Positions 25,265 to 39,249 are shown, counted from the stretch's first letter. The stretch: DNA of 64,000 bases from Acanthochromis polyacanthus (GCF_021347895.1 NC_067126.1:29276482-29340481); one strand, 5' to 3'. Translations and numbers: made by a program. The notes: generated from the sequence alone by a model not told the origin.

Positions 25265-28200
25265 TCAAATCTTCTTTCATATATGTCTGAAAAGATAGAT
25301 TATTGTTTTTACTTATGTCTCAAATTTGACATTTGAAATATCTGAACTCACATTCATGTAAACTTATCATGCGCTGCGAACATATGTGCCACTTGATTTA
25401 GTGAAATATGAGACAAATTTACATGCTAAAAGGGAGAGATGGTGCATCTCAGTGGATGTTTTCATCATATCACATGGTCTTTATCAGGAAATGGAACTTT
25501 TCTAAGTTACTCTATCTCCTCTCTCTTCTCCTGTCTTAAAATATGAGGTTCAAAGTTCTTGAAATGAGTAAAAGCAGTTCAGACCAGAATTTCACTACAA
25601 GGCTGGAGCTTTAGCTCATATTAAATAATTACGTTTGAATGGTTGTCTGATGAGTTAGCTGAGTGATGAGTGAAATGCTAGTTAGGACAAGCTAAGTTAT
25701 TCAATTGGAGAGCAAATAAGCGTCTGTGTGATTTTCCAAGAAGTGATTAGTAGATGAAAACCGCTATTTTACACGCGCCGAGAATGAATTGTCGGCTGAC
25801 ATTCCTTGGCCTTACAGAGAGAGAGCGAAATAAGAGGTGAAAAGAGAGTAACTGCAATCTTTTCAGAGTTGTCAGTGCTATTCAATGTGTGGCTGATGGT
25901 TTGACCTCTTTCCTGTTTTTGCTGCTGTCTGCAGAGCTCTGAGGTTTTCTTTTACTCGTCAGCCGCGACTGATGTATCCTGACAATCATTCACTGCCATG
26001 TCACCTCTTTTGGGAGATCTGAGCATACGGCGGGATTAACACCATTGAGCCCATACATCTGCTGGTCAGCCATCCAAATCGTTTTTCAATCCTCTGCCTC
26101 TCAAGATTCCTTCGTACAGTAAAGCCACGCAAGAAGATAGATCGCCTGGTCCCGATCGCCCATCTGTCATTTCCGGCTGCCATCAGCTCTAAACAAGTCA
26201 GAGCACACAGCAACTATAGAAGCTATTTCGCTTGAATTTCAGTGACAATGGCGGTCATAATGTTTCAGGGCAAACACTGGGAAAGGTCAAACCGCCTTTG
26301 TGGTATGGTTTCTGTCATCTTGTTCTCTCTCAAGTATTATTCTGGTGAGGAAAGCAGCAAGGTTGAGAGGAAAACCATGTAGTGAGTCATACAGTAGGCG
26401 AAGAAGCTCCCAAAGGTATTCGCTCAGCCAGCTGGTTTTAAAGGCAGGTGTTTCTAAGACAACTCAAGACTCATGTATGCTGTGGTTCCTTTTTTGTTTC
26501 TGTTTTCAAGCCAACAGCGGGAAGTGTGCTACTAATTTACACGTGATGTTTTTGTCTATTTTGGTGTTGGCACAAACATGAAATGCTGCATGTCAGTGAG
26601 TCAGTGTGTCGATCATGTTGCCTGAACCCGATGGGATGTTGTTTGCTTATGCTTTAGCTGGCACACCATTGTGTGATTGCACATTCCATCCCCGGAGCTT
26701 GTCACAATAGTATTTCTGGCAGGTTTCTGGAAGCCTGTAATTGCAGGTGAAGAGCAGCTGAAGGAAATAAGGTTGGGCTGTGGTATGAAAATTAATTAGT
26801 GATGTAGCAGCGAGCCGCTTCTGGTTGGCTTTGGCAAAAAAACACAACAACAGAGAGCTGAAGTCTAGTTTCAATTTCTGCTTATTTTCCTCTAGTGTTC
26901 ATTTTTGACAAGGTTCAAAATATAATTTTATTAAGCATTTTTTTCAGCTATCTCACAAGCTGCCCATTTTCATTAAGTTAAATACGCATCAAGTGCTGCA
27001 CAAAACAAAACTCGGTATTGACAGTTTATATTGTTGGCATTGTGCAACTCCTAATTTAGAATATTGAGAGAAAACAAGACTGCTCTCCCATAGTCATGCA
27101 ATTAATTTATTAGCAAAACCTTCTAGTTGTCACAGTAGTGATGGGAGAAAATGGAGAAAAAGGAGAAAATGAAGCATCATAGAGCCAGAAAGTCTGCACA
27201 GGGAGGAGGTTGGGGTGGAAGTCAACAAAACATTGATTTTTGCTGTTCGTTTCCTGTTTCAAATTTACAGGCAGAGTTTATTTTAGCCATGATCACTCTG
27301 TAACCTTAACCACATCTTTTTTTTTTGCAATCATGACAACATAGGTTTTCCATTTTAACCAAATCTCACTGATCTGACCAAAAAGAGGTGAAAAATATTT
27401 GTCATCAATTCTTTAATGTTGCTCCTGTGAATTGTATTCGGAAGGTCGATATAAATATGGGTGTTAAGGCTGAAGGACTTGCTTGACAAAATTCGTGGTC
27501 ATATTTCAAATTTTCAAGATGTGGTTATATATATTTCATCTATTAATAACATTCATTTCAAAGCAGCGAAAACAATAATCACCTGACCTTGTTGTTCGAA
27601 ACTATTTAAAGCACATAGAGAAGCCACTCTACTGTAGTTTATTTTGACTTAATCCCACATAGACTGTCCTGCTGTTGTAAAAAGCCCTTTAAAGCATCAA
27701 ATATGTATTAATCTGCTGCTGAAATCCCCCCTACAAAGGCACAACTTACTGCTGGTGTAATATTTTGTTTAGTTTCAGGAGACTTGAAGCTGCCTCACTC
27801 TTGTTTTTAAAATGAAGCTATATATACATATTTCAGGTTAGACACACTGGGCTTGGAGCTGAGTCCCAAACACAGAGAGAAAGAATGAAAATATATGAAA
27901 AAACAAAAACAGAGCACTACATTGTTGGTTTTGGGATCTTGGTTGACAATAAGAAAATATGTGGAATAACACCAGCCTGACAGATACGATTTCAGAAGCT
28001 AAAACGTCTGAACATGAGTGATGATGGTTGTCATATTCTGTAAAGGTTTGGTTTTTAATCACATCTGTGCTTTTGGCCTCTGAACTGTCTCTGCTTTGCA
28101 TAAAATAGTTGGAAAACATTTCTGGGAATGAAAGCATCTAAATATGAGCATAAAATCTTCAAGGCAATAAATCAGATATCAATATTTTTGCATGCGGTAT

Positions 28201-28775
28201 GTGAGACCTTTTCCCAGTGGAGCAATGAACTTCACAACGCCTTATTACTGCCCTTTGCTGGACCAGTTGCAAAAATGTCACCTCCAGAGTCTCATTTTGC
28301 TGCTGTTGTGTAATACTGATAAAGGTGAGGATGCTATTGCTGTCTGCCGGTGTTTTGCAATGCGCTGCTGTCAAATATCTGATGGAGCTCTTTCCTCATT
28401 CTCCCTTTTTCCTGCAATAAAAACAGCTTCATGAATACGATATAGGAGGCTGTAAAGGTAACGCAGCTTTGTAAGCTAATAATTGCTTTCATATTTGATT
28501 ATGCTAAGGTATACTCCTCCCAGCCAGACACTGTTGTAGACACGTCTGCACATGTCTTTGCATTGTAAACATTCACATCAGAGTGTAAGGGCTTTGCCAG
28601 AGAAACTGTGGTACTGTGCACTTCTTTGTTTCCCCTGGGTTACCCAGCACAGCATTGACATGGCTTGTAGTTATTCCTGCTCGCTCATTCATGCAAACTC
28701 TCTTCTCCTCTCTCCCTCTCCCTCTTGCCTTACATATCTCACAATATTCCTCTCTCTGCCTCCCCTCTCTTGCAG
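25265..28775. other. Non-coding, no gene seen; 25990-26270 non-repetitive
   Basis: The 25990-26270 block has balanced composition and few repeats and could be conserved, but its open frames match nothing known. The remainder is AT-rich intergenic sequence. Confidence 0.4.
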
Positions 28776-28868
28776 ACCCAGTCATCCATGGCTGCTGCTA
28801 CATTGGTGGCTAGCCTGGGTGCCATGCCCGATGCTCATAGGCTGCTCTCAGATCTCTCTCACCCCTAA
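28776..28868 (+). other. Possible 3' terminal coding exon, 30 codons and stop
   Basis: A long CT-rich tract ending CTCTTGCAG is a strong acceptor. The sequence after it is open in phase 0 for 30 codons, with coding-like composition (TQSSMAAATLVASLGAM at its start), then TAA. No donor is needed if it is terminal. I do not recognise the peptide, and the short length makes chance a real alternative. Confidence 0.18.
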
Positions 28869-29063
28869 GCAACAGCACAGATTAAATACTTAACTTTATT
28901 CATTTTTTTTCTCCTCTTCCACCCTCACTCTGGCCTGGCATTAAAAATTCATCCACTCTGTGTTGTGTTAAAAGCACATTACGCAAGACTCTAAATATAC
29001 CCCCTCCCAGGAAGGATCCGTTTGTCCCTTTACATCTGTGCTGTCTGTGTGTATGTAAGCATT

Positions 29064-29065
<2 letters not shown>

Positions 29066-29100
<35 letters not shown>
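29066..29100 (+). repeat. (GT)n microsatellite
   Basis: A pure GT tract of 35 bases. Confidence 0.97.
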
Positions 29101-29102
<2 letters not shown>

Positions 29103-29817
29103 CTGAGGGCTTTTTTTTATTGCTCTGATGGTGACTTCTTTTATGTCTGCCGAATCCCAGGAGAAGGGCAGCTCAGGAAACTCCCTCAGGTGGCAACAGG
29201 GTGATACAGCAAACTGAGAAACAGTTAGGGTTAAGTAAGGCTCTCTCAAATCAGCAAACACAAATTTTTAATTCAACAACTGCTGATTCACCTTCTCGTC
29301 TGATCGCTGTGAAAGTTTGCCGTCACAAAAAATAAGTGTTTATTCAGTGCACCCTCACCTAGTCCATCTGTAAGAGGTCCTGAATGCTGCAGAGTTTAGC
29401 CGATCACTCTGAAGGCGTTTTATCACGTAGAGATGGACATTTGGAGAAGAAGAAAGTGCTGCTGTGTGCATTAGTCTCTCCCCAGGCTGCCAGTCTGCCC
29501 GCAGCAACAAAGACTGACAGTTGAACCGTTTGATGCTGCCTCCTGGATGAAAGGCTTCTGTAATTGGTTGCTATTACAAACTGTACACCATCCCCGACAA
29601 TGGCAGCAGAAAAGAAAGAAAAGCAACATGTTCCCACCATCTCTTAAAATCCATTGTCTGCCAACCACCAAAAGAACAAGTCTTTGTTGTTTAAATGAGT
29701 ACCGAGTATGTTTCTCATGTGATAATTTTGCTCTTGGAATATTGTTCTCATTCAGTTAGTATCCACTGACTTTTATCAGCACTGTACAATAATTTTCATT
29801 TGCACTTGTTGTTCAGT

Positions 29818-29860
<43 letters not shown>
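29818..29860. repeat. A-run followed by (TA)n
   Basis: Seventeen A residues run directly into a TA dinucleotide tract of about 26 bases. Confidence 0.95.
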
Positions 29861-29864
<4 letters not shown>

Positions 29865-30489
29865 TGAATTGTTCAAAACCCCATTTTTCCGTTTTTCAAA
29901 AGCTGCTTTTCTATGTTGATGATTTATGTGCTTTCAGGTCCCTGCAGAATTTTGGGTTTAGTCCTCAAGTATTAAATATGTTTAATTCCCTTTATTGGAT
30001 AAAATACAATGTGTAACTAATAAGTGTGGAGAATCCAGTTAAAGCACTGACATGCTGCATCGCTACCCTGCACAGTTACATGCCAAAGTACACACACAGA
30101 CCCACACAATCTTGTGGTGTGCGTGCATATATTTTTTTTTTGTAGATTTTGGGGTGCATGAGTTCAGTAGATCTAACCAAGATGAATATCACAAGCTGGT
30201 CTTTGACAGAATAGGGGTTTGTTCTGTTTCTCCAATCCACTCCACATATGACACCTTGTGCTTGCCAGCGCATCTCTCCGTAGACAACACCTGCCAGCTA
30301 ATCCTGCCAGCCCGCACTGATGTGTGGCATTCCTAACTCGATCACGATCACGAACACAACACCTGCGATCTACAAACTTTAGGAAGCTGCCAAGTTCCTC
30401 CCATGGTGAGATGGGTTTCTCTCACTGTCTATCTTCCTCTCTTTCTTCCTTTTCTCCTTTTTTGTTGCCTCTCGTCACTATCTGTACCT

Positions 30490-30613
<124 letters not shown>

Positions 30614-31959
30614 ATGTGACAATGGGAGCAACTGTATCACTTGTCTTTGGTGGCTGCAAGAAGATGAAAACAATAGATCCTTTTCATACCTGCAGATTCA
30701 TCCTTTGCTCCACATTAAATAAGACCTCCGAGCCCCTAAATTAATGAAGATGCAAGAAAAGACAAAAGAATGTGCTGCAGTGCAATGCCAAGAGCATTTA
30801 TTAGTGAGACGAAGCAACACAGCAGTGGAACATCTGGTCCCTCGTGGCCAATTCGTCTGCTTGAGCACCTTGCGTATCCAGTGTCCCCTCTCTCCATAGC
30901 AGAAACTCTTCTGAGTGACAGTAGTGTGCTGCACGTTGGTCTGTTCCCGCTCCCCATGGGTCTAATTTGTGCAAGCTGCTTTTGAATTGTTGCAAAGAAG
31001 ATGCAGGAACAAAGCCAGCTGAGGGGGCTGGGGCGTATGGGACCTGCTGTTCCTCTGCGCCGTTAGTTCTGTTGCCAGTTCGTCTGTGTTCTCCTCTGCA
31101 CTCCTTCCTCTTTCACCCCAAAGTGTCAGCCTTGTGTTGACACTGTTTGGTGATATAATGAAGCAAAGGTGCAATGGTGAAGAGGTTAGTAGGGTAAAAC
31201 TCTCAAAGTGAACCACTAAAAGTACAAGTAGCACAAATCACTGATACAACTTTAATTATTTTTTGCAACAACAGGCTGTGCTGTATAATTTAATTAATAT
31301 TTACACTGCTTCATCACAGTGATGCAACAACACCCCTCCACCGTTTTTTTAAAAATGTAATGTCAATTCACATTTGCATTGGTATTTACTGCAGCAGCTA
31401 ATGACATCCTTCAAAGGCTTGCACTAAGCCATGAGTCAGAGACTCTGTTCCTTGAGGCTGGGCCCTGCTTTGCAAGTACAAGTCATCATACTGTAGTTAT
31501 TTTCTCTACAGGGGACAGGATGAATCAGCAACATCTGAACTCTGCAGGGAAAAGTCAGGGGAAGGAGCTGAGACCTTCAAAGTGTCACTTTTTGGGGAAA
31601 AAAAGACACCCTGTATGTTTGACAAGTGCAGATTAGTCACCTGCAACTTTAAAAGAGGCAGGGTGCAGAGTTTCAGAAATACATCTGTCATTTCTGTGCC
31701 CAGGGAAAGCTCAGTTTGCCTTTATATGTAGCCTTTTACACCTGAATCCCCATAGCAAGAGAGAGGAACTTCTTTCCTGACACCTAAGCCATAATGACAT
31801 GCCAATTTACAACTCCCCAAGAGAGGAATTAGAAGCACACAAGGCATCATCTTGAAACCAGGAACATGGGTTGATCAAAGGTCAAAAACTGCTGAGAGTG
31901 CCAAAACTTTAGTAGAGTCTAGAATGAGCTAGCTATTCATTGTCCTTATTGACTACATA

Positions 31960-33250
31960 GTAAAGAACAGAAGTGAGTACACCCTTGTGCAAAATCACCC
32001 AAATGTCATTTGATTTGAAATTGCATCACTTCTCAAGAATTTATAAAGTTCAGAGTTGACAAATAGAGTATTTTCTCCTATAAACAATCAAAAACAAAGG
32101 CTATATTGAAAATACAATGTCAAATTAAATGCAACAAAAGGAATACACCTGTGATCCCTGACTTCCTGACAGTTGAGATATCCTATTTCTAATTAGTGTA
32201 ATTGCATGAATATGATTTTAAATTATCTGTGAACACCAGAACTTTCTCAGTTTTGGGCTGTGTCCATCTGCATGTATCCATGTATCATGGCTCAACATGT
32301 AAAAGGTTGCCAGAGGAACCGATAAATGTGATTGCAAGAAGAAAAAGGACACATTAAAATGAGTGACCAACTAAAATCAGTTGCAGCAAACATGAGGAAG
32401 CATAGAATGAGTCTTAGTACCACTAATTATAAAATGACACCAGGGAGAGTGCACTATTTGTACAATCTAGCTATAAAAAAAAAGTTAGGCAAGTGATTTT
32501 TTACAGTGATTATCACTAGAAATTTCTGACAGCTCAGACAGAGAGAAAGACAGTTCATCCTGTCAACCTCTATGGATGGAGTTGAAAAAACCTTGCTTGC
32601 TATTCGGACCAAAACTGCAAGGTTAAGCTTTGTTAAAGAGCACGAAAAGATGCCTGATGAATATTTGGAGCACATTAATAAATTTGCTCAGCTCGAATGA
32701 ACCCAAACAAGTTTGGAATAAAAAACTACCACAGTGAATGAATAGTCCTGACAATGAAGCACAGAGGTGGGAGTGGGATAATATGGGGTTGAATGAGTGC
32801 AAAAATTCATTGGGGACATGACATTTGCACATGATGCCATAAATGCCTGCGAATATTTCAGAAATACTGGCTGACAAGATGACTCCCAGTCTGCTGAAGC
32901 TTGGCAGAAGAGGAATATTCTAGCATGATAATGATCCAGAGCATGCTGCCAAAATCACACTAGTTTCTAAAGAAGAAAAAGTGAAATCTGTGACCTGAAC
33001 AAGTGTGGTGCCTGACGTGAATTCAATACAACGCCTTTGGGATATTTCAAAAGGAGAGATAGAGCAACATAACCCCAGCTGAAAAGAAGTCTTTCAAAAG
33101 AATGGCATGACTCCTCTCCTGGAATTTGGTATTCTCCTTGCACAGGAAGACTGAGTCGGTCATTAAAAGTAAAGGTGGCAACATGAAGTATTGAAAGAAA
33201 TAAATGATTTGAATCATAGCAATGACAAATGTACTGACTGTTCTTGCACA
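31960..33250 (+). mobile_element. Degraded Tc1-like transposon fossil
   Basis: The left end, beginning GTAAAGAACAGAAGTGAG after a TA, and the right end near 33225-33250 are imperfect inverted repeats. Between them, 32300-33200 reads as a heavily mutated Tc1 transposase gene on the plus strand. Recognisable pieces include a HDNDP-like segment near 32925 and the region equivalent to NPIEHLW near 33030. Stop codons and frameshifts are frequent. This is a different and much older Tc1 family from the 18 kb element. Confidence 0.75.
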
Positions 33251-33499
33251 AAGTTCCTACAGTGGCGCCTGTATTTTTTTATAGCAAATCTTAACTGTTT
33301 TACTGTTTAACATACGAGCTAATTTAGAAGTAATGCAATTATTGTAGGGTGGTACAATTTAAAATTATCTGACTATTGATTGCTATAGCACAGGGAATAT
33401 TAGAAACACACAAATGAATTTCCCAGGATTAGTAAAGTATCTATCAACCTTTTCAGTTGAGAGTGGTATTATGATCAATAATTGAATCAATGGCTAAGG

Positions 33500-33731
33500 G
33501 GGGGCAGACAAACAATCACACTCCCATTCACACCTATGGACAATTTACATGTACCAATTAGCAAACTGAGCATGTTTTTGGACTGGGAGGAAGCCAGAGA
33601 ACCAGGAGAAAACCCACACATGCACAGAGAGAACAAACAAATTCCATGCAGGAAGATCCCAGGAAGGATGTGAACCGGGGATCTTCCAGCTGCAAGGCGA
33701 AAGTGCTAACCACCACGGCACTGTGCAGCCC
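33500..33731 (-). mobile_element. SINE fragment (head and centre, 3' part missing)
   Basis: On the minus strand the copy starts GGGCTGCACAGTG, has the B-box-like GGTTCACATCC, and follows the 57.5 kb SINE up to about GTTTGTCTG, then breaks off. The LINE-like tail is absent. The fragment is bracketed by a perfect 10-base inverted repeat (33491-33500 and 33729-33738). A LINE-tail-like stretch (CCAGGATTAGTAAAGTATC) lies just before it at 33427-33445. Confidence 0.75.
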
Positions 33732-33738
33732 TTAGCCA

Positions 33739-36700
33739 AAACATGAAAGTTACAATTAATTGAGAATTTTCACCAATGGAAAGCAAGTTATGTCAGAAAA
33801 TTATATGCCGTCTATGGTGTGGAAATTTGAAATGATTTTTTCCAGAATCTCTGGAATCTGAGAAAATGGGAGGTCCATATCCCTCTAAATCACTTCCTCA
33901 TGAAGCTGCTCTCCAGTCCTATGAAAAACAAGGACATACAGACTAGTTTGAAGTAGATCAAAACTCCTCCAGATTAGGTCACTTGGAAGAGTTTAGCAAG
34001 CAACTGATCAGGAAAATCTCAGCACGCGCAGCACAATTATATAATTTATGTAGATATACACATTTTACAATAATAGAAAGTCTGCAAAAATTGGCTTAAA
34101 ATATCTAAAAAAAAAACCCCACAAGGGATCTCAGCCAAATGTTTTTTTTATTGTTACCAGACTTACAGTATGTGTTACAGCAGACCAATGAGGCTAATCT
34201 TGATATACTACATGTACAGTTCACAATAACACCCACACATTTATCCACAACTGCTAGGATTACAGAAGTTGAAATGCAAAGCACAGAAGCCCAGAGGTTT
34301 GTATCTTTGAGCATCTTCTCCTCCATTTACAAACTTTTGGGCTTTTTCTTTCATTAGTGCAAATCCAAAACAGTTGTGGGTGGCAGAGAAAAAGAGGAAT
34401 AAAACTGTTGGAGACTAATAATGTCTTTTTTTTTTTTAAAGTAATGCCCCCGTTGTTGCCAAAAATGTCAGCAGCACAACACAAAACTGCACCATTTTTT
34501 TACAAGCCATGGGTGAGAGAGTAAATGAAAGCCAGAGAGCTGCTGGGAGGCTTATTAAAACACCTGTAATGATCCATGATGGTGCAGGATGAAGCATAAA
34601 TCAGCAGACACATCCAGCTGAAGTCAATTGGAAATTAAATTGGGCAATGGAGTGTGGGAATAAGCTGGGGAAAAAACTTGCATCAAATTTCACAATGCAG
34701 GCAGAACTACTGACAATAACAGCAGAACTCCTGCTGGGAGGCTGAAATGTTTCCCTCTGAGTCTGCTACCTTGTCTGTGGATTTCAAAGGAATGCCGTCA
34801 GGTTAAAGGATTAAGTGATTTTTAATAAAAGTTGTGAGGAATTTGTAACACATGATGTATCTTATATTTATATTTTCCTTGCAGAGCCTCTGTGTTTGTC
34901 AAAAAATAAGTTGAAGATGCTTCTCTTTTTTTAGTTCTCTGTTGGAAATAGGATGTATTCTGTGCCTGTTTGGCATCAGGTGTTCCACATTTTACACACT
35001 TAACACTTCTGCATTGTTTCCCAGTCAGGGTTTTATTGTTTTTTGTTGTTGTTTTTTTCACTGTCAGATTTGCAGCTCCATCCTGCCTTTAATGATTTCA
35101 GAGACAAAATGAGACAGCTGCTAACAATGGTCCCATGTGTCTGTTCTCCACGACGAGCGGAGGCGACGCATGATGTCATCCACAAAACAAAACGAGCCTG
35201 ACATCCTAGTAGAAAAAATAAAATAGCCTCACTGCTGTCCCTGGGAAATATGCAAGGATAAAATATCACTAAGAGCAAATCTGCAGGCTCTGCTCGAGAA
35301 ATTATATAATGCACCAGAATTTACAGGATTAAAGCAGGCTAATGAAAACACAGCGAAACAGGTCACAGATTTATTTCCTTTTCTTCTCTTTTGTCTGACA
35401 GGTTTCCTTCCCAGTGCAGCTGTGTCATATGAGGAAACAGAGAGGGATGAGAAAACACTCTGCATTCTGGAGACATCCGTGAGACACAGACGATAGCAGT
35501 TTAGTCTTCATTAAGTCTTTTTTCAGCCAGAGGCATTTCTCAGTCAATATCTGCTGCATAACTTTATTACTTCACAGCAACCTTTGCAACACGCATGCGG
35601 CCTGACACGGTGAGCTTGTGAAGGTGGCAGAAACTCAGATGGATGGTTTGACAGCACAGATCCAAATTGAGAAAGAGATGATGGGTGATGATTTTGTGGA
35701 GTGAGAAGGATGACAGCAGGCCCCAGACGGTCAACAGACGTCTCCTGACTTGGCGTTTTGTCAGTTTGAAAAGACGCGCTGCTGCTACTGCTGCTGCTTT
35801 GTGTGTCTGTGTGCATGTGGCAATGAGGTGGTGAGTAAAACTTTGTGTCCCGTCACCTTTCATTTACATCTAATTACACCGTATTAATTGAAGGGATTTG
35901 CGTGCACGTCTGCCTTTGCACGGAATTGAGCATGCATGCGCAGACACACCTTTGTAGGTTGAAGTTTTTCAACTCTGACAAGCCGTGAAACAGCGTCAGG
36001 CGTGCTGATAAATACAGAGCACCATGCGGTTTTCTTCCTCTTTTTTTATTTATTTTTTTAACTGTGAGGGTTTTGGCTGGGGGCTAAAGCAAAGTAGAAA
36101 AAAAGAGCTTCACCTCAACACACTGGAGTATAAATGGAACCGAGCTGAAATATATTTTGTTCTACCAAGTGCAGAAATTCTCAGAATCTATTGATCATCC
36201 TGCAGAAGCATAATTGAATGTTTTAACAGTTTCAACCGCAGAATAAATGTCCTGTGGTCTTTCCTCAGGTAAGTGCAGCAGAAACAAAGCAGATTGTATG
36301 GTTCTGCACACATGGATTTAATAGGTGGATAACAAAGGACTGAATCAGGAGTGAGAGGAGTCGGTGATCATTCATTAATCTTCTCAGGGTTGATTGGTCA
36401 TGCCTGCAGAATGGGAAAGATGGACTGTCACTTTCCCCATAGGAGAGGCGTAGAGGTTAAGACTGGGACTGAGCCTCTTTTGTTTGGACCTGGCTTCAGC
36501 CACCCCTGGAATGCTAAGAGACAGAGAGAAAAGGCCTTTGTTTCTGCTTGACGTCACCACATCTGCTTGGAAACCTTGACTCTGCTCGACCGCTATCGCA
36601 GGCTTCATCTCTAGCAGCATGTGAACCAGATAGCAGCCGTGTGCTAAAGCCACCACATCCAAATATCTCTGCTGTGTTATTTCCGGTGCCCCAGCTACCC

Positions 36701-37914
36701 GTCTGCCTCTTCTTGAGCTCCTGGGACAGAGAGGGGAGTCTGTTGGGTTTCCTCAGACATGACTGCTGTCGCCTAAATAATTTAGTGCAGCCACAGAAAG
36801 CTCAGAGCAATGAAGGACAGAGGCACTTTACTGAGCAAAACTTACTGTATCTGCCAGCCATCTAAACCCACTGACCTTCTGTCGCTCTTCACAGCTCAGT
36901 TGACTTATTGAAAGTAAAAGGTGTGGGTTTGTTTATTTGTGTGCAAGGCTGAATAAGTTTCACAACAAATAGCCAGCACCTCTTGGGCGAAATATACTTT
37001 GGTTTACCCAAATAACCTCAAATCATTTCCATACGGAATGTCATGACTGCAAAAACACTGTATGAATCCGCTTGATGAGAACTCTGGGTTCACCACAGAA
37101 ACATTCGGCTAAAAGTAAATTGGGGCAGTTCAAGGTTTGCTTGTTGTTTGCCTCATTCAAACTGATGAATAAACACTACAAGTGTTAAACATGCAGGAGT
37201 GAAGGTGGGCTACTGTGTGGTCGGAGTCAGGGTGCATCCACTGCCTTCCCACAGCAGTCAGGATGAGAGGAGGCTGATCAAAGAAGGCTAAATCAAGACT
37301 GGAGAGGATGAAAAAAAGGAAAATGCAGAAAATGAAAATAACATTTGAGCTGCTTTGCAGTTCCAAATGTTGAATGTTCCTTAGATGGGGTACATTAGTG
37401 TACAATGTGATATTAAGTTTGTCTCTTATATGAGTATTTACGTATGCCTCTGTGGCCTTTTGCCTTTTATTTTAGTTAACAGCACATTTCAGCCTTTGGC
37501 TAAAAATGTCCACTTAAGAGTTACCAATTAGTCTAATTTATCGTTCGTGCTCACAGGGCTCAGTGCACAAAAATGAAAAGTGAACATGGAGAAACAGCCA
37601 GGAAATGGAGCAGGAAATAGAGACAAACTAGAGGAATTAACAATAGCTGCATGCAAAACAACATGCTATTGTCGCAGGTAGGGACATACAGCTGGACGCT
37701 AATAGGAAACACGTTCACAGCGTAGACTTACTCATTAACCTTGCTGACTTGTTTACAACATTTGGGGAAAACAAGAATTGGGACTATTTATTACAACTTG
37801 GGGTGCCTGTATCGATTGTATCAGAAAGCAAATGGACTCTGGAGCTGCAGGTTGATTTATGTGGCCCTCAGAATGAGGCTCACTGTAGCATTTATTCGAA
37901 GTGCTTAAAGTAAG
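33739..37914. other. Non-coding, no gene seen
   Basis: The 34540-34800 part is non-repetitive with GTAATGATCCATGATGG and AAATTAAATTGGGCAATGG and might be regulatory. A consensus donor CAG|GTAAGT occurs at 36268 without a matching exon. Confidence 0.45.
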
Positions 37915-38260
37915 AGTTTGACATTTTAGAAGATTATTGCTTTCCCAGTTAGAGCAGGAGGTAGATTAAAAATACTAATATCACATTCATGCTGGTAAAT
38001 GTGAATCTGCAGCCAGAAGTCTGCTAGCTTAGCATGAAGACTGGACATGTTGCCTGGCAACGAGCTAAGACTCTAGGAGGTTACTAGCCCTGAAGAAAGA
38101 GCAAATTGCCAATTTTATACTTAGTTTGTGTGTAGGGACAAACTAAACAGGATGTAACTTGTTAATTAGAGAGCTTTAGAGATTTTGCAGCAGATTTTGT
38201 TTCCTTTGGCCACAGTCAGGTAAGCGGCTAAGAAATGACATGAAAGAGAGTCCAGGTCCC
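37915..38260. repeat. Rearranged copy of the GCCAGTTAGCTTAGC repeat, halves in opposite orientation
   Basis: The first half (37915-38046) runs forward through GCAGCCAGAAGTCTGCTAGC and AGCATGAAGACTGG. From about 38050 the sequence continues as the reverse complement of the same element, starting at TTGCCTGGCAAC and passing GTTAATTAGAGAGCTTTAGAG. The result is an inverted chimera. Confidence 0.55.
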
Positions 38261-38425
38261 AAACAGTCACAGAAGCAGATTGATTAGATGTAGTAATAGA
38301 GATAAAAGCGAACAGATTTTAAAGTAGACATATTAAACTATTAGAGCACAAATATACTGGATTTGTGGGCCAATGACAATTCCAGTTTTCAGAAGTTAAA
38401 AAAAAATCCAATTTCAATTATATAG

Positions 38426-38431
<6 letters not shown>

Positions 38432-38481
<50 letters not shown>

Positions 38482-38499
38482 TATATATATATATATATA
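38432..38499. repeat. (AT)n microsatellite with central (CA)n
   Basis: AT dinucleotides are interrupted once by CACACAC at 38474-38480. Confidence 0.95.
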
Positions 38500-39221
38500 A
38501 TCTGCTGCTTATTAATACATACAGGCACATAAACATATTTTTTGTAGTGATCCCTCAGATCTGACTATCGGACACTTGGATGCAGAATATTTTATTACAA
38601 CAGTACACTTCACTTGCAATGTAATACTTAAATATCTTCCTAGGTATCCAGAGGAAACCAGACTTTACATTTTATTTTTTGTATTTGCAGGGATGGAGCT
38701 GTTCACTTTGAAGGATGTTTTAAACTGCAAATCCTGAACAGTTTATACATGTAATGTTAGCATCATTTAGCCTTGCGTTTATGTTATAATGTGAACATTT
38801 GCTTCTAATTCACAGACAAGCTGTGAAAGTAGCTGCATGGTTTCAACAGTGTGAGGTCAACACTCGCCATCACAGAATTAATGGAAAACCTTGATCTGAT
38901 GCTTACTGGCTTTACCAAGAAACTACTAGCATAGCTGGCTTGCTATATTGCTAACAGAGCAAACAGATGTCATTCAAGCATGAGTGGCATGACATGGCAT
39001 ATATATTCAAAAAAGGGGAATGATGGGTTTGTTGTTTGTTAACTTTCCAGTGATGTATTTTATGAACTAGTTAGCAGCTTATTGGGAAGACTATACTTGT
39101 CACATGGATAATAATCTGTGCAATAGTAATGCTTCTCTCAGAATTTCTATTCAAGAAAGAATCTGCAGTACTACTGATATGTGCTATACTGTCATTTATA
39201 TAACTAGTATTTATATATACC

Positions 39222-39243
39222 ATATATATATATATATATATAT
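39222..39243. repeat. (AT)n microsatellite
   Basis: A pure AT tract of about 22 bases, upstream of a T-run. Confidence 0.95.
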
Positions 39244-39249
39244 TTTTTT

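Noticed and set aside
36261..36274. Consensus donor CAG|GTAAGT
   Set aside because: No upstream exon or acceptor supports it; isolated donor matches are expected by chance.
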